DNA of 64,000 nt from Streptomyces sp. NRRL F-2580 (GTDB lineage Bacteria; Actinomycetota; Actinomycetes; Streptomycetales; Streptomycetaceae). The position numbers were made by a program, and so were the translations under genes. Location: NCBI RefSeq assembly GCF_000720115.1, contig NZ_JOIR01000009.1:1-64000 (forward strand), given 5' to 3'. Below are positions 54,248 to 63,160 of this stretch, in pieces (positions within the stretch are counted from its first letter, which is position 1; each line of letters opens with the position of its first letter). The notes beneath the pieces were generated by a model. It searched no databases. It saw only the letters and a program-made list of their open reading frames with translations, and was not told the origin of the DNA.

Positions 54248-55159
54248 CTACCCGGCCCGCAGCGTCGCCCTCAGCCGGGCAGCGGCCGCCGCCAGCGCCA
54301 CCCGCGCCTCGGCCACCTGTGCCGCACTCACCCCGTGGTCCCGCGCGGCATCCCGCACCTCGTCGCGGAAGCGGTCCAGCAGCCGGTCCAGATCCCGCGC
54401 CGGGTCACCGCTGGGTACCAGATCCTCGGCCCAGCCCGCATGGGCATCGGCGTCGGCCTCGGCCTCCGCCGCAGGAGCCGTCGGCGCGGCCGCCGGCCCG
54501 GCCGGCCCCGCCCCGCCACCCAGCCACGCCCCCGCCAGACTGCCGAGCACCCCACCGGACTTGGCGAACTGTTCCTGCAGCTGCACCGCTATGCGCTGGA
54601 CCTCCTCGCGGGCCCGCTCCTGCGCCTCCTTGGCCTGGCGGCGGGCCTGCTGCGCCTCCTCGCGCGCCCGGCGGCTCTCGTCCTTCGCCCGGCGCGCCTG
54701 TTCCTTCCACTCCTGCCTCGCCTTGCGCAGCTCCTCCTTGGCCGCCTTCCAGGACTCGTCCTCGACCGGGGTCGCGGACGCGGAGGCCGCCTCCCGCAGC
54801 TCGCGCCGCAGGTCACCCGCCGCGCCGCGGACGTCGTTGCGGATCTCCGCGGCCAGTTCGGTGACCGAGTCGCGGATCTCCAGCTCCAGGTCGGCGAGTT
54901 CCCCGCCGCGGTCGGCCAACTCGGCGCGCCCCGCCTCGGTGATGGAGTACACCTTGCGCCCGCCCTCGGTGGCGTACGTGACGAGGCCCTCGGCCTCCAG
55001 CTTGGCCAGCCGCGGGTACACGGTGCCCGCGGAGGGGGCGTACAGGCCCTGGAAGCGCTCCTCCAGCAGGCGGATCACCTCGTACCCGTGGCGCGGGGCC
55101 TCGTCCAGCAGCTTGAGGAGGTAGAGGCGGAGGCGGCCGTGGGCGAAGACGGGCGGCAT
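54248..55159 (-). CDS. PadR family regulator with long coiled-coil C-terminus
   Basis: 303-aa protein. N-terminal PadR winged helix (LRLYLLKLLDEAPRHGYEVIRLLEERFQGLYAPSAGTVYPRLAKLEAEGLV; wing GGRKVYSITEAGR). A very charged helical region follows (about 135-195, AKEELRKARQEWKEQARRAKDE), forming a coiled coil, then an Ala/Pro spacer and a short helical tail. Much longer than ordinary PadR proteins (about 110-180 aa). It follows the DUF4097 gene by one base, so they are co-transcribed, and it likely controls that pair. Confidence 0.87.
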   Translation of the reverse strand: MPPVFAHGRLRLYLLKLLDEAPRHGYEVIRLLEERFQGLYAPSAGTVYPRLAKLEAEGLVTYATEGGRKVYSITEAGRAELADRGGELADLELEIRDSVTELAAEIRNDVRGAAGDLRRELREAASASATPVEDESWKAAKEELRKARQEWKEQARRAKDESRRAREEAQQARRQAKEAQERAREEVQRIAVQLQEQFAKSGGVLGSLAGAWLGGGAGPAGPAAAPTAPAAEAEADADAHAGWAEDLVPSGDPARDLDRLLDRFRDEVRDAARDHGVSAAQVAEARVALAAAAARLRATLRAG

Positions 55160-55160
55160 G

Positions 55161-56123
55161 TCAGAGCACCTTCTTGTCGAGCGCGGGGGGAGCGGCGGCG
55201 GGCGCGGGGGCGTCGGCATCGACGTCGGACGGCGGACGGCGCAGCAGCGCGATGCCGCCGGAGACGGTGGTGGCCCGCAGGGTGCCGGTGCCGGAGCCGA
55301 GCGTGCCGGTGATCCGCTTGGCGCCCAGCTGGCCGGAGACCCGCAGGTCCTCGAAGGCGTTGGAGACGCCGCCGGTGGCGGTGTTGGCCTCCACGCGGGC
55401 GTCGGCGGGGTGCGGGAGACGGATCGCGACCTGGCCGGAGACCGAGTTCAGCGCGATGTCCACGGGGCGCGCGGCCGCCGGGTCGAGGTCCAGGTCGAGG
55501 AGCATGTCGCCGCTGACCGAGTCGGCCCGTACGCTCACGCCCTCGCCGTCGACGACCGTCAGGCCGCCGGAAACCGAGTGGAAGCGGAGGTCGCCGGTGA
55601 CCGACTGGGCCTCGACGCTGCCGGAGACGCTGTGCGCCTTGACCCGGCCGGAGAGCCCGACCAGCGTGGCGTCGCCGGAGACCTCGTTGACCTCGGTGCC
55701 GCCGGAGATGCCGGAGACGAAGGCGGTGGCGTCGACCGCGGCCACCTGCACCCGGGTCGCGGCGGGGACGGTGAGGGTGATCGCGGCGCTGCGCTCCCAT
55801 GCCTTGCGGCCGGCGGCGGAACCGGACCACGCCTTCCAGGGCTTGGACTCGAACCACTGCTTGAAGCCCTGGGAGCCGTTCCAGGGCACGTCCTCGTAGG
55901 AGACGGTGAGGGTACCGCCGTCCTGCACCACGTACAGCGGCGGCCCGTCGACCTCGGTCACCTCCAGGCGGGCCGGGCCCTCCTCGGCGGCGACCACGTT
56001 CACCGTGCCGCTCACGACGCGTACGCGGAGCTCGGTCACCGGCGCCTCGAAGGTGACTTTCTGCGGTTCGGCGACGTGCCAGGTCGACTGCGAAGGCGAC
56101 GGCCGGGACGACTGCTCTGCCAT
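55161..56123 (-). CDS. DUF4097 family protein
   Basis: 320-aa protein of repeated beta-strand turns (SVSGSVEAQSVTGDLRFHSVSG and similar, SGxV/SGDx units) that form a DUF4097 right-handed beta structure. Unlike the lipoprotein at 17.1 kb it has no signal peptide, so it probably stays in the cytoplasm. Start ATG at 56123 (MAEQSSRPSPSQ). It is followed one base later by the PadR gene. The promoter region has a palindrome and repeat described separately. Confidence 0.85.
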   Translation of the reverse strand: MAEQSSRPSPSQSTWHVAEPQKVTFEAPVTELRVRVVSGTVNVVAAEEGPARLEVTEVDGPPLYVVQDGGTLTVSYEDVPWNGSQGFKQWFESKPWKAWSGSAAGRKAWERSAAITLTVPAATRVQVAAVDATAFVSGISGGTEVNEVSGDATLVGLSGRVKAHSVSGSVEAQSVTGDLRFHSVSGGLTVVDGEGVSVRADSVSGDMLLDLDLDPAAARPVDIALNSVSGQVAIRLPHPADARVEANTATGGVSNAFEDLRVSGQLGAKRITGTLGSGTGTLRATTVSGGIALLRRPPSDVDADAPAPAAAPPALDKKVL

Positions 56124-56170
56124 GGTGCTGATCCTCCTCGTGCGTTCACGGACCGGGCTCGACGCACGCA

Positions 56171-56204
56171 ACATATCGCGTCTTCTGAGTAACACGATAT
56201 ATCG
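56171..56204 (-). promoter_or_regulatory. Candidate PadR operator (CGCGATAT repeats, CGATATATCG)
   Basis: About 50 bp upstream of the DUF4097 start. The 10-bp palindrome cgatatatcg (56195-56204) and a second cgcgatatgt-like copy (56172-56181, minus strand) stand in the same orientation 24 bp apart. The only markedly A/T-rich spot in the neighbourhood, so also the likely promoter. PadR proteins favour ATAT-rich palindromes. Confidence 0.5.
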
Positions 56205-56243
56205 CGGTCAGGGGAAGTCAAGCCTGTGCGCGGACATGCCGAA

Positions 56244-56282
56244 AACGCCGACGGGGCCGGGAGATCCGGCCTCGTCGGCGTT
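56244..56282 (-). terminator. Terminator after the LysR gene
   Basis: A stem of 17 bp with one G-T pair (aacgccgacggggccgg / ccggcctcgtcggcgtt) and a gagat loop, 36 bp downstream of the LysR stop. Confidence 0.75.
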
Positions 56283-56317
56283 CGCCGCGGGTCAGGGGCG
56301 CGGGCCCCGGGGGGCCG

Positions 56318-57250
56318 TCAGGCCGCCAGCAGGGGGCTCGCGTGGTGATGGAGCCAGGCGCGGTACGGGGGCGTGCGCAGGGCCGCCTCGCGATAGGCGG
56401 CGCGGAGGTCCTCGTAGACCTCCGCGTGCGCGCCGGGCCGGGTCGCCAGCAGCAGGCGTACGGCGAGGGGGTCCCCCGACAGCGGCCGGATCGCCATGTC
56501 GTCGCGCGGCCCGGACGTCGGCTGGCAGGGCGCGACCGCCTCGCCGGAGATGATCAGCGAGGTCGCCGTGTGGTAGTCGGCGTGCAGCACCGGCGGATCG
56601 AGCCCGGCCCCCGCGAAGACCCGCCGCAGCCCGTCCCACTCGCCGTCGACCGAGGGGTCGACCATCCAGCGGTCGGCCGCCAGGTCGTGTAAGGAGACCA
56701 CCGCCTGCGCGGCGGCCGGATGGTCCCGGGACATCGACACGAACTGCGGCTCCCGCTCCATCAACACGTGCAGCTGCAGCCCGGCCGGCACCCGCAGCGG
56801 GCTGCCCTCCACCTCGTGCACGAACGCCACGTCCAGCTGCCCCGAGGCCACCATCCGCAGCAGCGCGTTGGCGGAGACGTCCACCACCAGCGAGGTCTCG
56901 GTGTCCGGCATCCGCCGGTGCAGCCGCCGCAGCCACCCCGGCAGCGCCCGGCTGGCCGTGGAGCCGATGCTCAGGCGCGGGCCGCGGGCCTGCGCCCGGG
57001 CCTCGGCCACCAGCGCGGCCATCTCGGCGAGCAGCGGCCGCGCCCGGCCCAGTACGGTCCGGCCGAAGGGGGTGGGCCGGCAGCCGGTCCGCTCGCGCAG
57101 GAACAGCTCGCCGTCCAGGGCCCGTTCGATGCGGCGCAGCTGGGTCGTCAAGGAAGGCTGGCTCACGCCGAGTTGCCGGGCGGCCTTGTGCAGGCTGCCG
57201 GCGTCGGCGATGGCGCACAGCGCGCGCAGGTGCCTGACCTCAAGCTCCAT
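56318..57250 (-). CDS. LysR-type activator of snapalysin, with TTA codon
   Basis: 310-aa LysR-type regulator. The N-terminal HTH is SLHKAARQLGVSQPSLTTQLRRIERALDGELFLR; the remainder is the periplasmic-binding-protein-like effector domain. It is divergent from the snapalysin gene, the standard arrangement of the small neutral protease locus (snpA/snpR, prt/mprR), so it should activate that gene. Leu187 is encoded by TTA (56690-56692), the only in-frame TTA noticed in the window's genes, making translation dependent on the bldA tRNA. ATG start; terminator downstream. Confidence 0.93.
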   Translation of the reverse strand: MELEVRHLRALCAIADAGSLHKAARQLGVSQPSLTTQLRRIERALDGELFLRERTGCRPTPFGRTVLGRARPLLAEMAALVAEARAQARGPRLSIGSTASRALPGWLRRLHRRMPDTETSLVVDVSANALLRMVASGQLDVAFVHEVEGSPLRVPAGLQLHVLMEREPQFVSMSRDHPAAAQAVVSLHDLAADRWMVDPSVDGEWDGLRRVFAGAGLDPPVLHADYHTATSLIISGEAVAPCQPTSGPRDDMAIRPLSGDPLAVRLLLATRPGAHAEVYEDLRAAYREAALRTPPYRAWLHHHASPLLAA

Positions 57251-57461
57251 GAGCCGAGAGTAGGCCGAGCCCAGCGGACCGCACCAGCCACTGATAGCCC
57301 CCCGAATCCCGCCATTCTCACGCTAGTTGGGCTGTCGAAATCTTCCCGATAGGCCGGCGCTATCGGGCAGTGACATCATCCGCCGGACCACGGCACTCCC
57401 GCAGACTCCGGTACCGAACGACCCACCCCCCACCGCACCGGACGAGTAGGAGCTCCCCCAC
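57251..57461. promoter_or_regulatory. LysR/snpA divergent promoter with LysR-type box
   Basis: 211-bp divergent region. The inverted repeat cccgata-N9-tatcggg (57345-57367) has the T-N11-A core typical of LysR-type binding sites and lies about 95 bp from both starts. It is the likely activator site for snapalysin. Confidence 0.65.
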
Positions 57462-58130
57462 ATGCGCCACTCCCGTAAGGCCGTTCTGGCCACGACCGTC
57501 GGCCTCGGCCTCGCCGCCGCCCTCGGCGTCACCCCCACCGCCAGCGCCGCTCCCGCCCCCGTCGGCAATGCCGCCAGCTACGCCGCGTACGCGGGCTCGC
57601 AGGAGAACGAGGCGGCCAACCGCGCCTTCTTCGAGGCCGTGCAGCGCTCGGTCGCCGAGCAGCGCGCCGCGAACCCCGGCATCCTGGCCGTGACCGTCAC
57701 GTACAACACCCGCAGCGCGCCCAGCTTCCGCAGCCAGATAGCCCGCTCCACGCAGATCTGGAACAGCTCGGTGAGCAACGTCAAGCTCCAGGAGGTGTCC
57801 TCCGGCGGGAACTTCTCGTACCGCGAGGGCAACGACTCACGCGGCTCGTACGCGAGCACGGACGGGCACGGCCGCGGCTACATCTTCCTGGACTACCAGC
57901 AGAACCAGCAGTACAACTCCACCCGCGTGACCGCGCACGAGACCGGCCACGTGCTGGGCCTCCCGGACCACTACTCGGGTCCGTGCTCCGAGCTGATGTC
58001 GGGCGGCGGACCGGGCACCTCGTGCCAGAACGCCACCCCGAACTCCGCCGAGCGGACACGCGTCAACCAGCTCTGGGCCAACGGCTTCGCCTCCGGCCTG
58101 GGCGCGAAGGAACTCGCGGCCAAGGGCTGA
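57462..58130 (+). CDS. snpA: Snapalysin, small secreted zinc metalloprotease
   Basis: 222-aa preproprotein. Signal peptide ([22 protein letters not shown]), a propeptide and a mature protease with [11 protein letters not shown], i.e. HExxHxxGxxD, the third ligand being Asp, as is special for snapalysin (M7). Cysteines in PCSELMSGG and TSCQN probably form a disulfide. Secreted as an extracellular protease. Preceded by gaggagctcccccac. It is activated by the divergent LysR protein. Confidence 0.97.
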   Translation: MRHSRKAVLATTVGLGLAAALGVTPTASAAPAPVGNAASYAAYAGSQENEAANRAFFEAVQRSVAEQRAANPGILAVTVTYNTRSAPSFRSQIARSTQIWNSSVSNVKLQEVSSGGNFSYREGNDSRGSYASTDGHGRGYIFLDYQQNQQYNSTRVTAHETGHVLGLPDHYSGPCSELMSGGGPGTSCQNATPNSAERTRVNQLWANGFASGLGAKELAAKG

Positions 58131-58131
58131 G

Positions 58132-58335
58132 TCACCGCTCCTCGGGGTCCGCGTAAGCGGGGCATCCCGGATTCCGGCAGGGGCCCCGGCCCCACACCGG
58201 AATGAAGATCCCGAGGGACTTGCGCCGTCTGACCACCGTGTCGACGAGGCGCCCGCACGCCGGGCACGTCTGCTGTTCGTGCCCGGCCTGCGGGGCGACC
58301 GTCTCGTGTGCGCGCTGCTGCTGTTCACCGGCCAT
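58132..58335 (-). CDS. Small zinc-ribbon-like protein
   Basis: 67-aa protein with two CxxC-like pairs: TCPACGRLVDT and GPCRNPGCPAYA, probably one zinc site. A basic connecting part (VVRRRKSLGIFIPVWGRG) separates them. Conserved-looking but unnamed. The GGAGGT immediately precedes the ATG, an unusually short spacing. It converges with snpA with one base between the stops. Confidence 0.65.
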   Translation of the reverse strand: MAGEQQQRAHETVAPQAGHEQQTCPACGRLVDTVVRRRKSLGIFIPVWGRGPCRNPGCPAYADPEER

Positions 58336-58429
58336 ACCTCCACGGTAGGCCGGTTCGGCGCGTTCCGGGGGTCGCAGTGGGCCTGCGGACCGGGGGCCGG
58401 CAGGCCGGCCGGACCCGGGGCCGGCCGGC

Positions 58430-59014
58430 TCAGCGCTTGACGGCGTACGAGGTGACCGTCTGGCCGCCGCCGAGGATCTTGGCCCCGGTCAGCTCCAGGG
58501 GGCGCACCCCGAATCCGGCCCGCGACATCGGCATGCCGGTCCCCAGGAAGACGGGGTAGGTCTTGACGATGAACTCGTCGATCTCGTCGATCAGCTGCGC
58601 GGCGAGGTCGGCGCCGCCGCAGAGCCAGATGCCGAGCCCGTCCCGGGCCTTGAGCTCGCGGACCTTGGCCGCGACGTCTCCGGAGATCAGCTCGACCTCG
58701 GGGTCCGGCGAGGTGGTGAGGGAGCGCGAGACGACGTACTGCCCGGGCAGGTGGCCGTAAGGGCTGGTCGCGCCCTCCTTGAGGCCCGGCTCATACGTGT
58801 TCCGGCCCATGAGCACCGCGTCGAAGCGCTTCGGCTCGGCGTCGGCGATCCCGAGGGCGGCGCGCCCCTGGGCCGCGATGGTCTCCGGGTACTCGGCCTT
58901 GAGGTGTTCGACGAACTCGGCGTCGAGGTGGGAGTAGAAGAAATCGCCGTCGCCGTCCGGGGCCCCGATGAAGCCGTCGACTGACGTGGCGATGAAGTAC
59001 GTGAGCTTGCGCAA
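58430..59014 (-). CDS. Dihydrofolate reductase-like (RibD C-terminal domain) protein
   Basis: 194-aa protein of the dihydrofolate reductase/RibD_C family (LRKLTYFIATSVDGFIG, VLMGRNTYE, GIWLCGGADLAAQLIDEIDEFIV, PVFLGTGMPM). Likely an NADPH-dependent reductase of unknown substrate. The TTG start at 59014 gives the family's usual beginning and has GGAAGAGA upstream; an in-frame ATG at 59056 would add 14 poorly family-like residues. Confidence 0.85.
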   Translation of the reverse strand: MRKLTYFIATSVDGFIGAPDGDGDFFYSHLDAEFVEHLKAEYPETIAAQGRAALGIADAEPKRFDAVLMGRNTYEPGLKEGATSPYGHLPGQYVVSRSLTTSPDPEVELISGDVAAKVRELKARDGLGIWLCGGADLAAQLIDEIDEFIVKTYPVFLGTGMPMSRAGFGVRPLELTGAKILGGGQTVTSYAVKR

Positions 59015-59174
59015 GCGATTCTCTTCCGTTCGACCGCACCCCCGCACCGAAGGCACGCCAGAGAAAGTACTTCAGGTGAAGTGCTTACGCAAGCCCCATT
59101 CGCGAGCCTGAATCGAGCCTCATTCGCAAGCCCCTTAGCCCGCCCACCCCCTCGGCCCCGGCCCGCCTACCTAC

Positions 59175-59768
59175 CTACCCGCGCGGCTTGCGCCACATCG
59201 GCCACATCAGCGGCCCCTCCGGCAGGCGCACCGCCTCACCCGTGAACTCCCACCCCAGCCGCTCGTACAGCCCCTTGCTGCGCTCGCTGCTCGCCTCCAG
59301 GTACGCCGGCACGCCCTCGCGGTCGCAGCGCTCCAGCACCGGCCGGATCAGCTCGCTCCCCAGCCCCTGCCCCTGCCGGTCCGGGGCGACCGCGATCATC
59401 AGCAGGTACTCGTGCTCCTCCGCGGTCGGGTGCACCGCGCCCGTCAGCCGGCCGACCAGCTCGCACCGCTCGTTGTCCGGATCGGCCACCGCGCGCATCC
59501 GTGCCGGGATCTCGTCCTCCCCCTCGGGCTCGCCCGCCGGGATCCGCAGCCACAGCGCGGCCGCCGAGCCGTCCACCGCGTAGTCGATCCGACCCTCGGC
59601 CAGCGCCACGTCCACGAAGACGCCGAGGAACTTCCCGTGCACCGCGGCCCGGTGCTCCGGGTCGGGGAAGACCCAGCTGCTCACCGGGTCCGTGCGGAAG
59701 GCCTCGTCGAGCAGCCGCGCGACCGCGTCCCGGTCCGACTGATCCGCCTGACGTATCTCCAGCACCAC
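59175..59768 (-). CDS. GNAT family N-acetyltransferase
   Basis: 197-aa acetyltransferase. The acetyl-CoA-binding motif APDRQGQGLGSELIRPVLERC is present (RxxGxG). A C-terminal part (YLEASSERSKGLYERLGWEFTGE) completes the GNAT fold. The GTG start at 59768 is preceded by GAGTGAACG-like bases. Substrate unknown; aminoglycoside or small-molecule acetylation cannot be told from sequence. Confidence 0.9.
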   Translation of the reverse strand: MVLEIRQADQSDRDAVARLLDEAFRTDPVSSWVFPDPEHRAAVHGKFLGVFVDVALAEGRIDYAVDGSAAALWLRIPAGEPEGEDEIPARMRAVADPDNERCELVGRLTGAVHPTAEEHEYLLMIAVAPDRQGQGLGSELIRPVLERCDREGVPAYLEASSERSKGLYERLGWEFTGEAVRLPEGPLMWPMWRKPRG

Positions 59769-59835
59769 TGGTCACACCCTTCGCTCACGCGTCAACAACC
59801 GTGAGTGATCCTAGGGTTGGCGCGGACGCGGGGTA

Positions 59836-59872
59836 AGGCCCGTTCCGGCACCGTGCCGTGCCGGAACAGGCC
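59836..59872 (-). terminator. Terminator after the encapsulin operon
   Basis: Inner 10-bp stem gttccggcac / gtgccggaac with a 6-base loop, extended by aggcc/ggcct after one mismatch. It lies 12 bp downstream of the polyprenyl transferase stop. Confidence 0.75.
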
Positions 59873-59884
59873 TCGGTCGTGCCC

Positions 59885-60928
59885 TCACCGCGTGCGGCGC
59901 GTCACGAACTCCGCGAGCGCCAGCAGGCCACCCGCTGCCGCGAGGTCCGGCACGGCGCGCGACAGCTGCTGGACCGCCCGCCCCATCCGGTCCGCGGCAT
60001 GGGCCTGGGCCCAGTCGCGCCCGCCCGCCCGGTCCACCGCGTCCGCCGCGTCGCGCACGTCGTCCCCGGTCATGGGGCCCGCGTACAGCGCGGCCAGTTC
60101 CTCCCCCGCCGCGGTGCCGGAGGTGAGGGCGGCCACGACCGGGAGGGATTTCTTGCGGGCGATCAGGTCGGCTCCAGCGGGCTTGCCGGTGTGCCCCGGA
60201 TCCCCCCAGATGCCGATCAGGTCGTCGATCAGCTGGAAGGCCAGCCCGGCCTCCCGCCCGAAGGCGTCCATGGCGTCGACCTCGTCCGGCCCGGCCCCGG
60301 CGTACAGCGCGCCGAGCGCGCACGCGCAGCCCAGCAGGGCCCCGGTCTTGGCCGTCGCCATGGTCAGGCACTCGTCGAGGGAGACGTTCGGGCGCTGCTC
60401 GAAGGCACAGTCCGCCTGCTGGCCGGCGCACAGCTCGATGACGCACGCGGCGAGCCGGGACGAGGCCGCCGCCGAGGCCGGATGCGGATCCTCCGCGAGC
60501 AGCCGCAGCGCGAGCGCCATCATGGCGTCGCCCGTGATGATCGCGTCCGGTGTCCCGAAGACGGTCCAGGCGGTGGCGCGGCCGCGCCGCCGGACGTCCT
60601 TGTCGATGACGTCGTCGTGCAGCAGCGTGAAGTTGTGCGCCAGCTCCACGGCCACCGCGGCCCGTACGGCCTCGTCGGCCCGGCCCGCCCCCGGCCCCGC
60701 GAGCGCCTGGGCCGCGGCCAGGACCAGGGCCGGCCGGATGGCCTTGCCGGCGTTGCCCGCGGCCGGGGTGCCGTCCTCGCGCTCCCAGCCGAAGTGGTAC
60801 ATCGCCACGCGGCGCATCCCGCCGGGCAGGCTCTCGACGGTCCGGCGCAGCTCCGGGTTGACGGTGTGCCTCGTCCGTTCCAGGAGGGCGGCGGCCTCCT
60901 GGCCCTCACCGGTCGCGGTGGCGTTCAC
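59885..60928 (-). CDS. Polyprenyl transferase, family 2 encapsulin cargo
   Basis: 347-aa isoprenyl diphosphate synthase-type enzyme. First Asp-rich motif NFTLLHDDVIDKDVRRRG (DDxxD), second motif LAFQLIDDLIGIWGD. These condense allylic diphosphates with isopentenyl diphosphate. The gene follows the encapsulin shell gene by five bases, matching the family 2B encapsulin/polyprenyl transferase operons; the enzyme is the probable cargo. The N-terminus before the fold (about 20 residues) is short for a cargo-loading peptide. GTG start at 60928, no strong ribosome site, so it may be translated by coupling. Confidence 0.9.
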   Translation of the reverse strand: MNATATGEGQEAAALLERTRHTVNPELRRTVESLPGGMRRVAMYHFGWEREDGTPAAGNAGKAIRPALVLAAAQALAGPGAGRADEAVRAAVAVELAHNFTLLHDDVIDKDVRRRGRATAWTVFGTPDAIITGDAMMALALRLLAEDPHPASAAASSRLAACVIELCAGQQADCAFEQRPNVSLDECLTMATAKTGALLGCACALGALYAGAGPDEVDAMDAFGREAGLAFQLIDDLIGIWGDPGHTGKPAGADLIARKKSLPVVAALTSGTAAGEELAALYAGPMTGDDVRDAADAVDRAGGRDWAQAHAADRMGRAVQQLSRAVPDLAAAGGLLALAEFVTRRTR

Positions 60929-60933
60929 CGTAC

Positions 60934-62340
60934 TCAGCGCCAGCGGCCGATCTCGACGTTCTCCAGCACGCCGAGGGCGTCCGGCACCAGCACGGCGGCG
61001 GAGAAGTAGGCGGTGACCAGGTACGAGATGATCGCCTGCTCGCTGATCCCCATGAAGCGGACCGACAGGCTCGGCTCGATCTCGTCCGGGATGCCGGGCT
61101 GGTGCAGGCCGATGACGCCCTGCTCGTCCTCGCCGGTGCGCATGCAGAGGATGGACGTGGTCCGGGCGTCGCTGATCGGGATCTTGTTGCTGGGGAAGAT
61201 CGGCACGCCGCGCCAGGACGGCACCCGGTTGCCGCCGATCTCCACCGACTCCGGGTAGAGCCCGCGCTTGTTGCACTCGCGGCCGAACGCGGCGATCGCC
61301 TTGGGGTGGGCCAGGAAGAGCTTGGAGCCGCGCCGCATGCTGAGCAGCTGGTCCATGTCGTCCGGGCTGGGCGCGCCGTCGTGCGGCTGGATGCGCTGGT
61401 CGTAGTCGGCGTTGTGGAGCAGGCCGAAGTCGCGGTTGTTGAGCATCTCGTGCTCCTGGCGCTCGCGCAGCGCCTCGACCGTGAGCCGCAACTGCTGCTC
61501 GGTCTGGTTCATCGGGTGGTTGTAGAGGTCCGCGACGCGGCTGTGCACCCGCAGGACCGTTTGTGCAATGGAGAGTTCGTACTCGCGCGGGCGCGCCTCG
61601 TAGTCCACGAAGGTGCCGGGGAGGACGGCCTCGCCCTGGTGGCCGGCGGAGAGTTCGATCGCGGCCTCGCCGTACTTGTTGGTGCGCTGGGCGGGCAGCG
61701 TCCGTACGTTGTCCAGGTGCGCGCGCAGCGAGTCGACGCGGTCGGCGAGCAGCTGGAAGTCCTGGCGGGTCAGGACCAGCGCGGTGCCGGCGGTGGCGGC
61801 GCGGGCCGTGTACTCCCAAATCGATTCTTCATCGACCAGGGAGCCCTCGCCGAAGTACGCGCCGTCGGCCACGGTCCGCAGGACGGCGTCGTCCCCGTAC
61901 GGGCCCGGGCCGATCTGGTCGACACGGCCGTGGGCGAGCAGGAACACCTGGTCGGCGGGGCTGCCGAAGGCGGTCAGTTCCTGGCCGGGCTCGAAGTCGA
62001 TCTGCCGGCAGCGCTGGGCCAGTTCTTCGAGGACGTCGAGGTCCTCGTAGTCGCGCAGCAGCGGGAGCTCGCCGAGCTCGGCGGGGATCACCTGGACCTG
62101 GGTGCCGGTCTTGATGAACTCGACGACGCCGTTGCCGACCGAGTAGCTCAGCCGGCGGTTCACGCGGTACGTGCCGCCCTGTACCGAGACCCACGGCAGC
62201 ATCTTCAGGAGCCACCGGGAGGTGATCTCCTGCATCTGCGGTGCGGACTTGGTCGTGGTTGCCAAGTTCCGCGCGGCCGTCGTCCCGAGACTGCGCTGTG
62301 GTGCCTGGGCCTCGGGTTCGGAACCTGCCTGGACCGACAT
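60934..62340 (-). CDS. Family 2B encapsulin shell protein with cyclic-nucleotide-binding-like insertion
   Basis: 468-aa HK97-fold shell protein. N-terminal arm ([26 protein letters not shown]), then an inserted cNMP-binding-like domain (about 95-215, with [23 protein letters not shown] and [18 protein letters not shown] region), then the shell core ([64 protein letters not shown]). The insertion defines family 2B. Such shells form nanocompartments. The adjacent polyprenyl transferase is the cargo. The ATG has AAGGGAAA upstream. A ligand of the cNMP domain is unknown. Confidence 0.93.
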   Translation of the reverse strand: MSVQAGSEPEAQAPQRSLGTTAARNLATTTKSAPQMQEITSRWLLKMLPWVSVQGGTYRVNRRLSYSVGNGVVEFIKTGTQVQVIPAELGELPLLRDYEDLDVLEELAQRCRQIDFEPGQELTAFGSPADQVFLLAHGRVDQIGPGPYGDDAVLRTVADGAYFGEGSLVDEESIWEYTARAATAGTALVLTRQDFQLLADRVDSLRAHLDNVRTLPAQRTNKYGEAAIELSAGHQGEAVLPGTFVDYEARPREYELSIAQTVLRVHSRVADLYNHPMNQTEQQLRLTVEALRERQEHEMLNNRDFGLLHNADYDQRIQPHDGAPSPDDMDQLLSMRRGSKLFLAHPKAIAAFGRECNKRGLYPESVEIGGNRVPSWRGVPIFPSNKIPISDARTTSILCMRTGEDEQGVIGLHQPGIPDEIEPSLSVRFMGISEQAIISYLVTAYFSAAVLVPDALGVLENVEIGRWR

Positions 62341-62543
62341 GTATTTCCCTTTCGATCACTCCATGGATCTGCGGGGTCAGCCTTTCAGCACAGAACGTGA
62401 TGGGACCATTACACAAAAGGGTGGGACTACTCCGTCCGGGTGCAGGGCACCCTTTCGGGCTCCCCTTCTCCCCCAGGAGTCTCGCGAGCCCCTCGCACCC
62501 CATCGTTTTCAGCCAGGCCGCCCTCGCCCTTGCTAGGCCGCGT

Positions 62544-62566
62544 ATTTTGCATACGAGATGCAAGTT
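62544..62566 (+). promoter_or_regulatory. NsrR operator at the nsrR promoter
   Basis: The palindrome ttgcat-acgag-atgcaa with flanking tt/aa bases lies 16 bp upstream of the nsrR start and resembles known NsrR sites of S. coelicolor (two TGCAT-type halves, 5-bp centre, A/T flanks), indicating autoregulation. Confidence 0.75.
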
Positions 62567-62581
62567 TTCTACGGTGACCCC

Positions 62582-63037
62582 ATGCGGCTGACCCGATTCA
62601 CCGACCTGGCCCTGCGCGTCCTGATGCGCCTGGCGATCGAGGAGAGCGAACTCCCGACCACCCGCGACGTGGCGGCGGCCATGGAGGTCCCGTACACCCA
62701 CACGGCCAAGGTGGTCGCCAGGCTGCAGCACCTCGGGCTGGTGGAGGCGCGTCGCGGCCGCGGCGGCGGGCTGACCCTGACCTCCGCCGGCCGGGCCGCC
62801 TCGGTGGGCGGGGTGGTGCGCGAGCTGGAGGGCGCGGGCGACGTCGTGGACTGCGACGGCACCTCCCCCTGCCCGCTGCGCGGCGCCTGCCTGCTGCGCG
62901 GGGCCCTGCGCAGGGCCCAGGAGGCCTTCTTCGCCGCACTGGACCCACTGACGGTGAGCGACCTGGTGGCGGCCCCCACGGGACCGCTCCTGCTGGGCAT
63001 TTCCGGCCGGGCGCCGACGGTGGCCGAAGGGCCCTGA
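62582..63037 (+). CDS. nsrR: Nitric-oxide-sensing Rrf2 regulator NsrR
   Basis: 151-aa Rrf2-type repressor. N-terminal HTH with TTRDVAAAMEVPYTHTAKVVARL. Cys91, Cys97 and Cys103 (CDGTSPCPLRGAC) have the 6-6 spacing of the [4Fe-4S] ligands (Cys93/99/105) of S. coelicolor NsrR, and Asp8 (TRFTDLA) is the fourth ligand. NO destroys the cluster and derepresses hmpA. ATG 62582 is the family start; the in-frame ATG at 62558 lies within the operator and is rejected. It sits upstream of hmpA with a gap of 174 bp. Confidence 0.95.
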   Translation: MRLTRFTDLALRVLMRLAIEESELPTTRDVAAAMEVPYTHTAKVVARLQHLGLVEARRGRGGGLTLTSAGRAASVGGVVRELEGAGDVVDCDGTSPCPLRGACLLRGALRRAQEAFFAALDPLTVSDLVAAPTGPLLLGISGRAPTVAEGP

Positions 63038-63160
63038 CCGCCCCGGCCGGATGGCCGGTTCCCGCCGCCCGGTGACGCGCGAGGACCGGCCCCGCCAGGA
63101 TCTCGAACAGAAGTCCGCACGGGCCCACACCCCCACCAGCCACACCTTTCCGCGACCATA

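Noticed and set aside
62558..62581. Earlier NsrR start at 62558
   Set aside because: It falls inside the operator, and Asp8 of the family numbering only fits the start at 62582.
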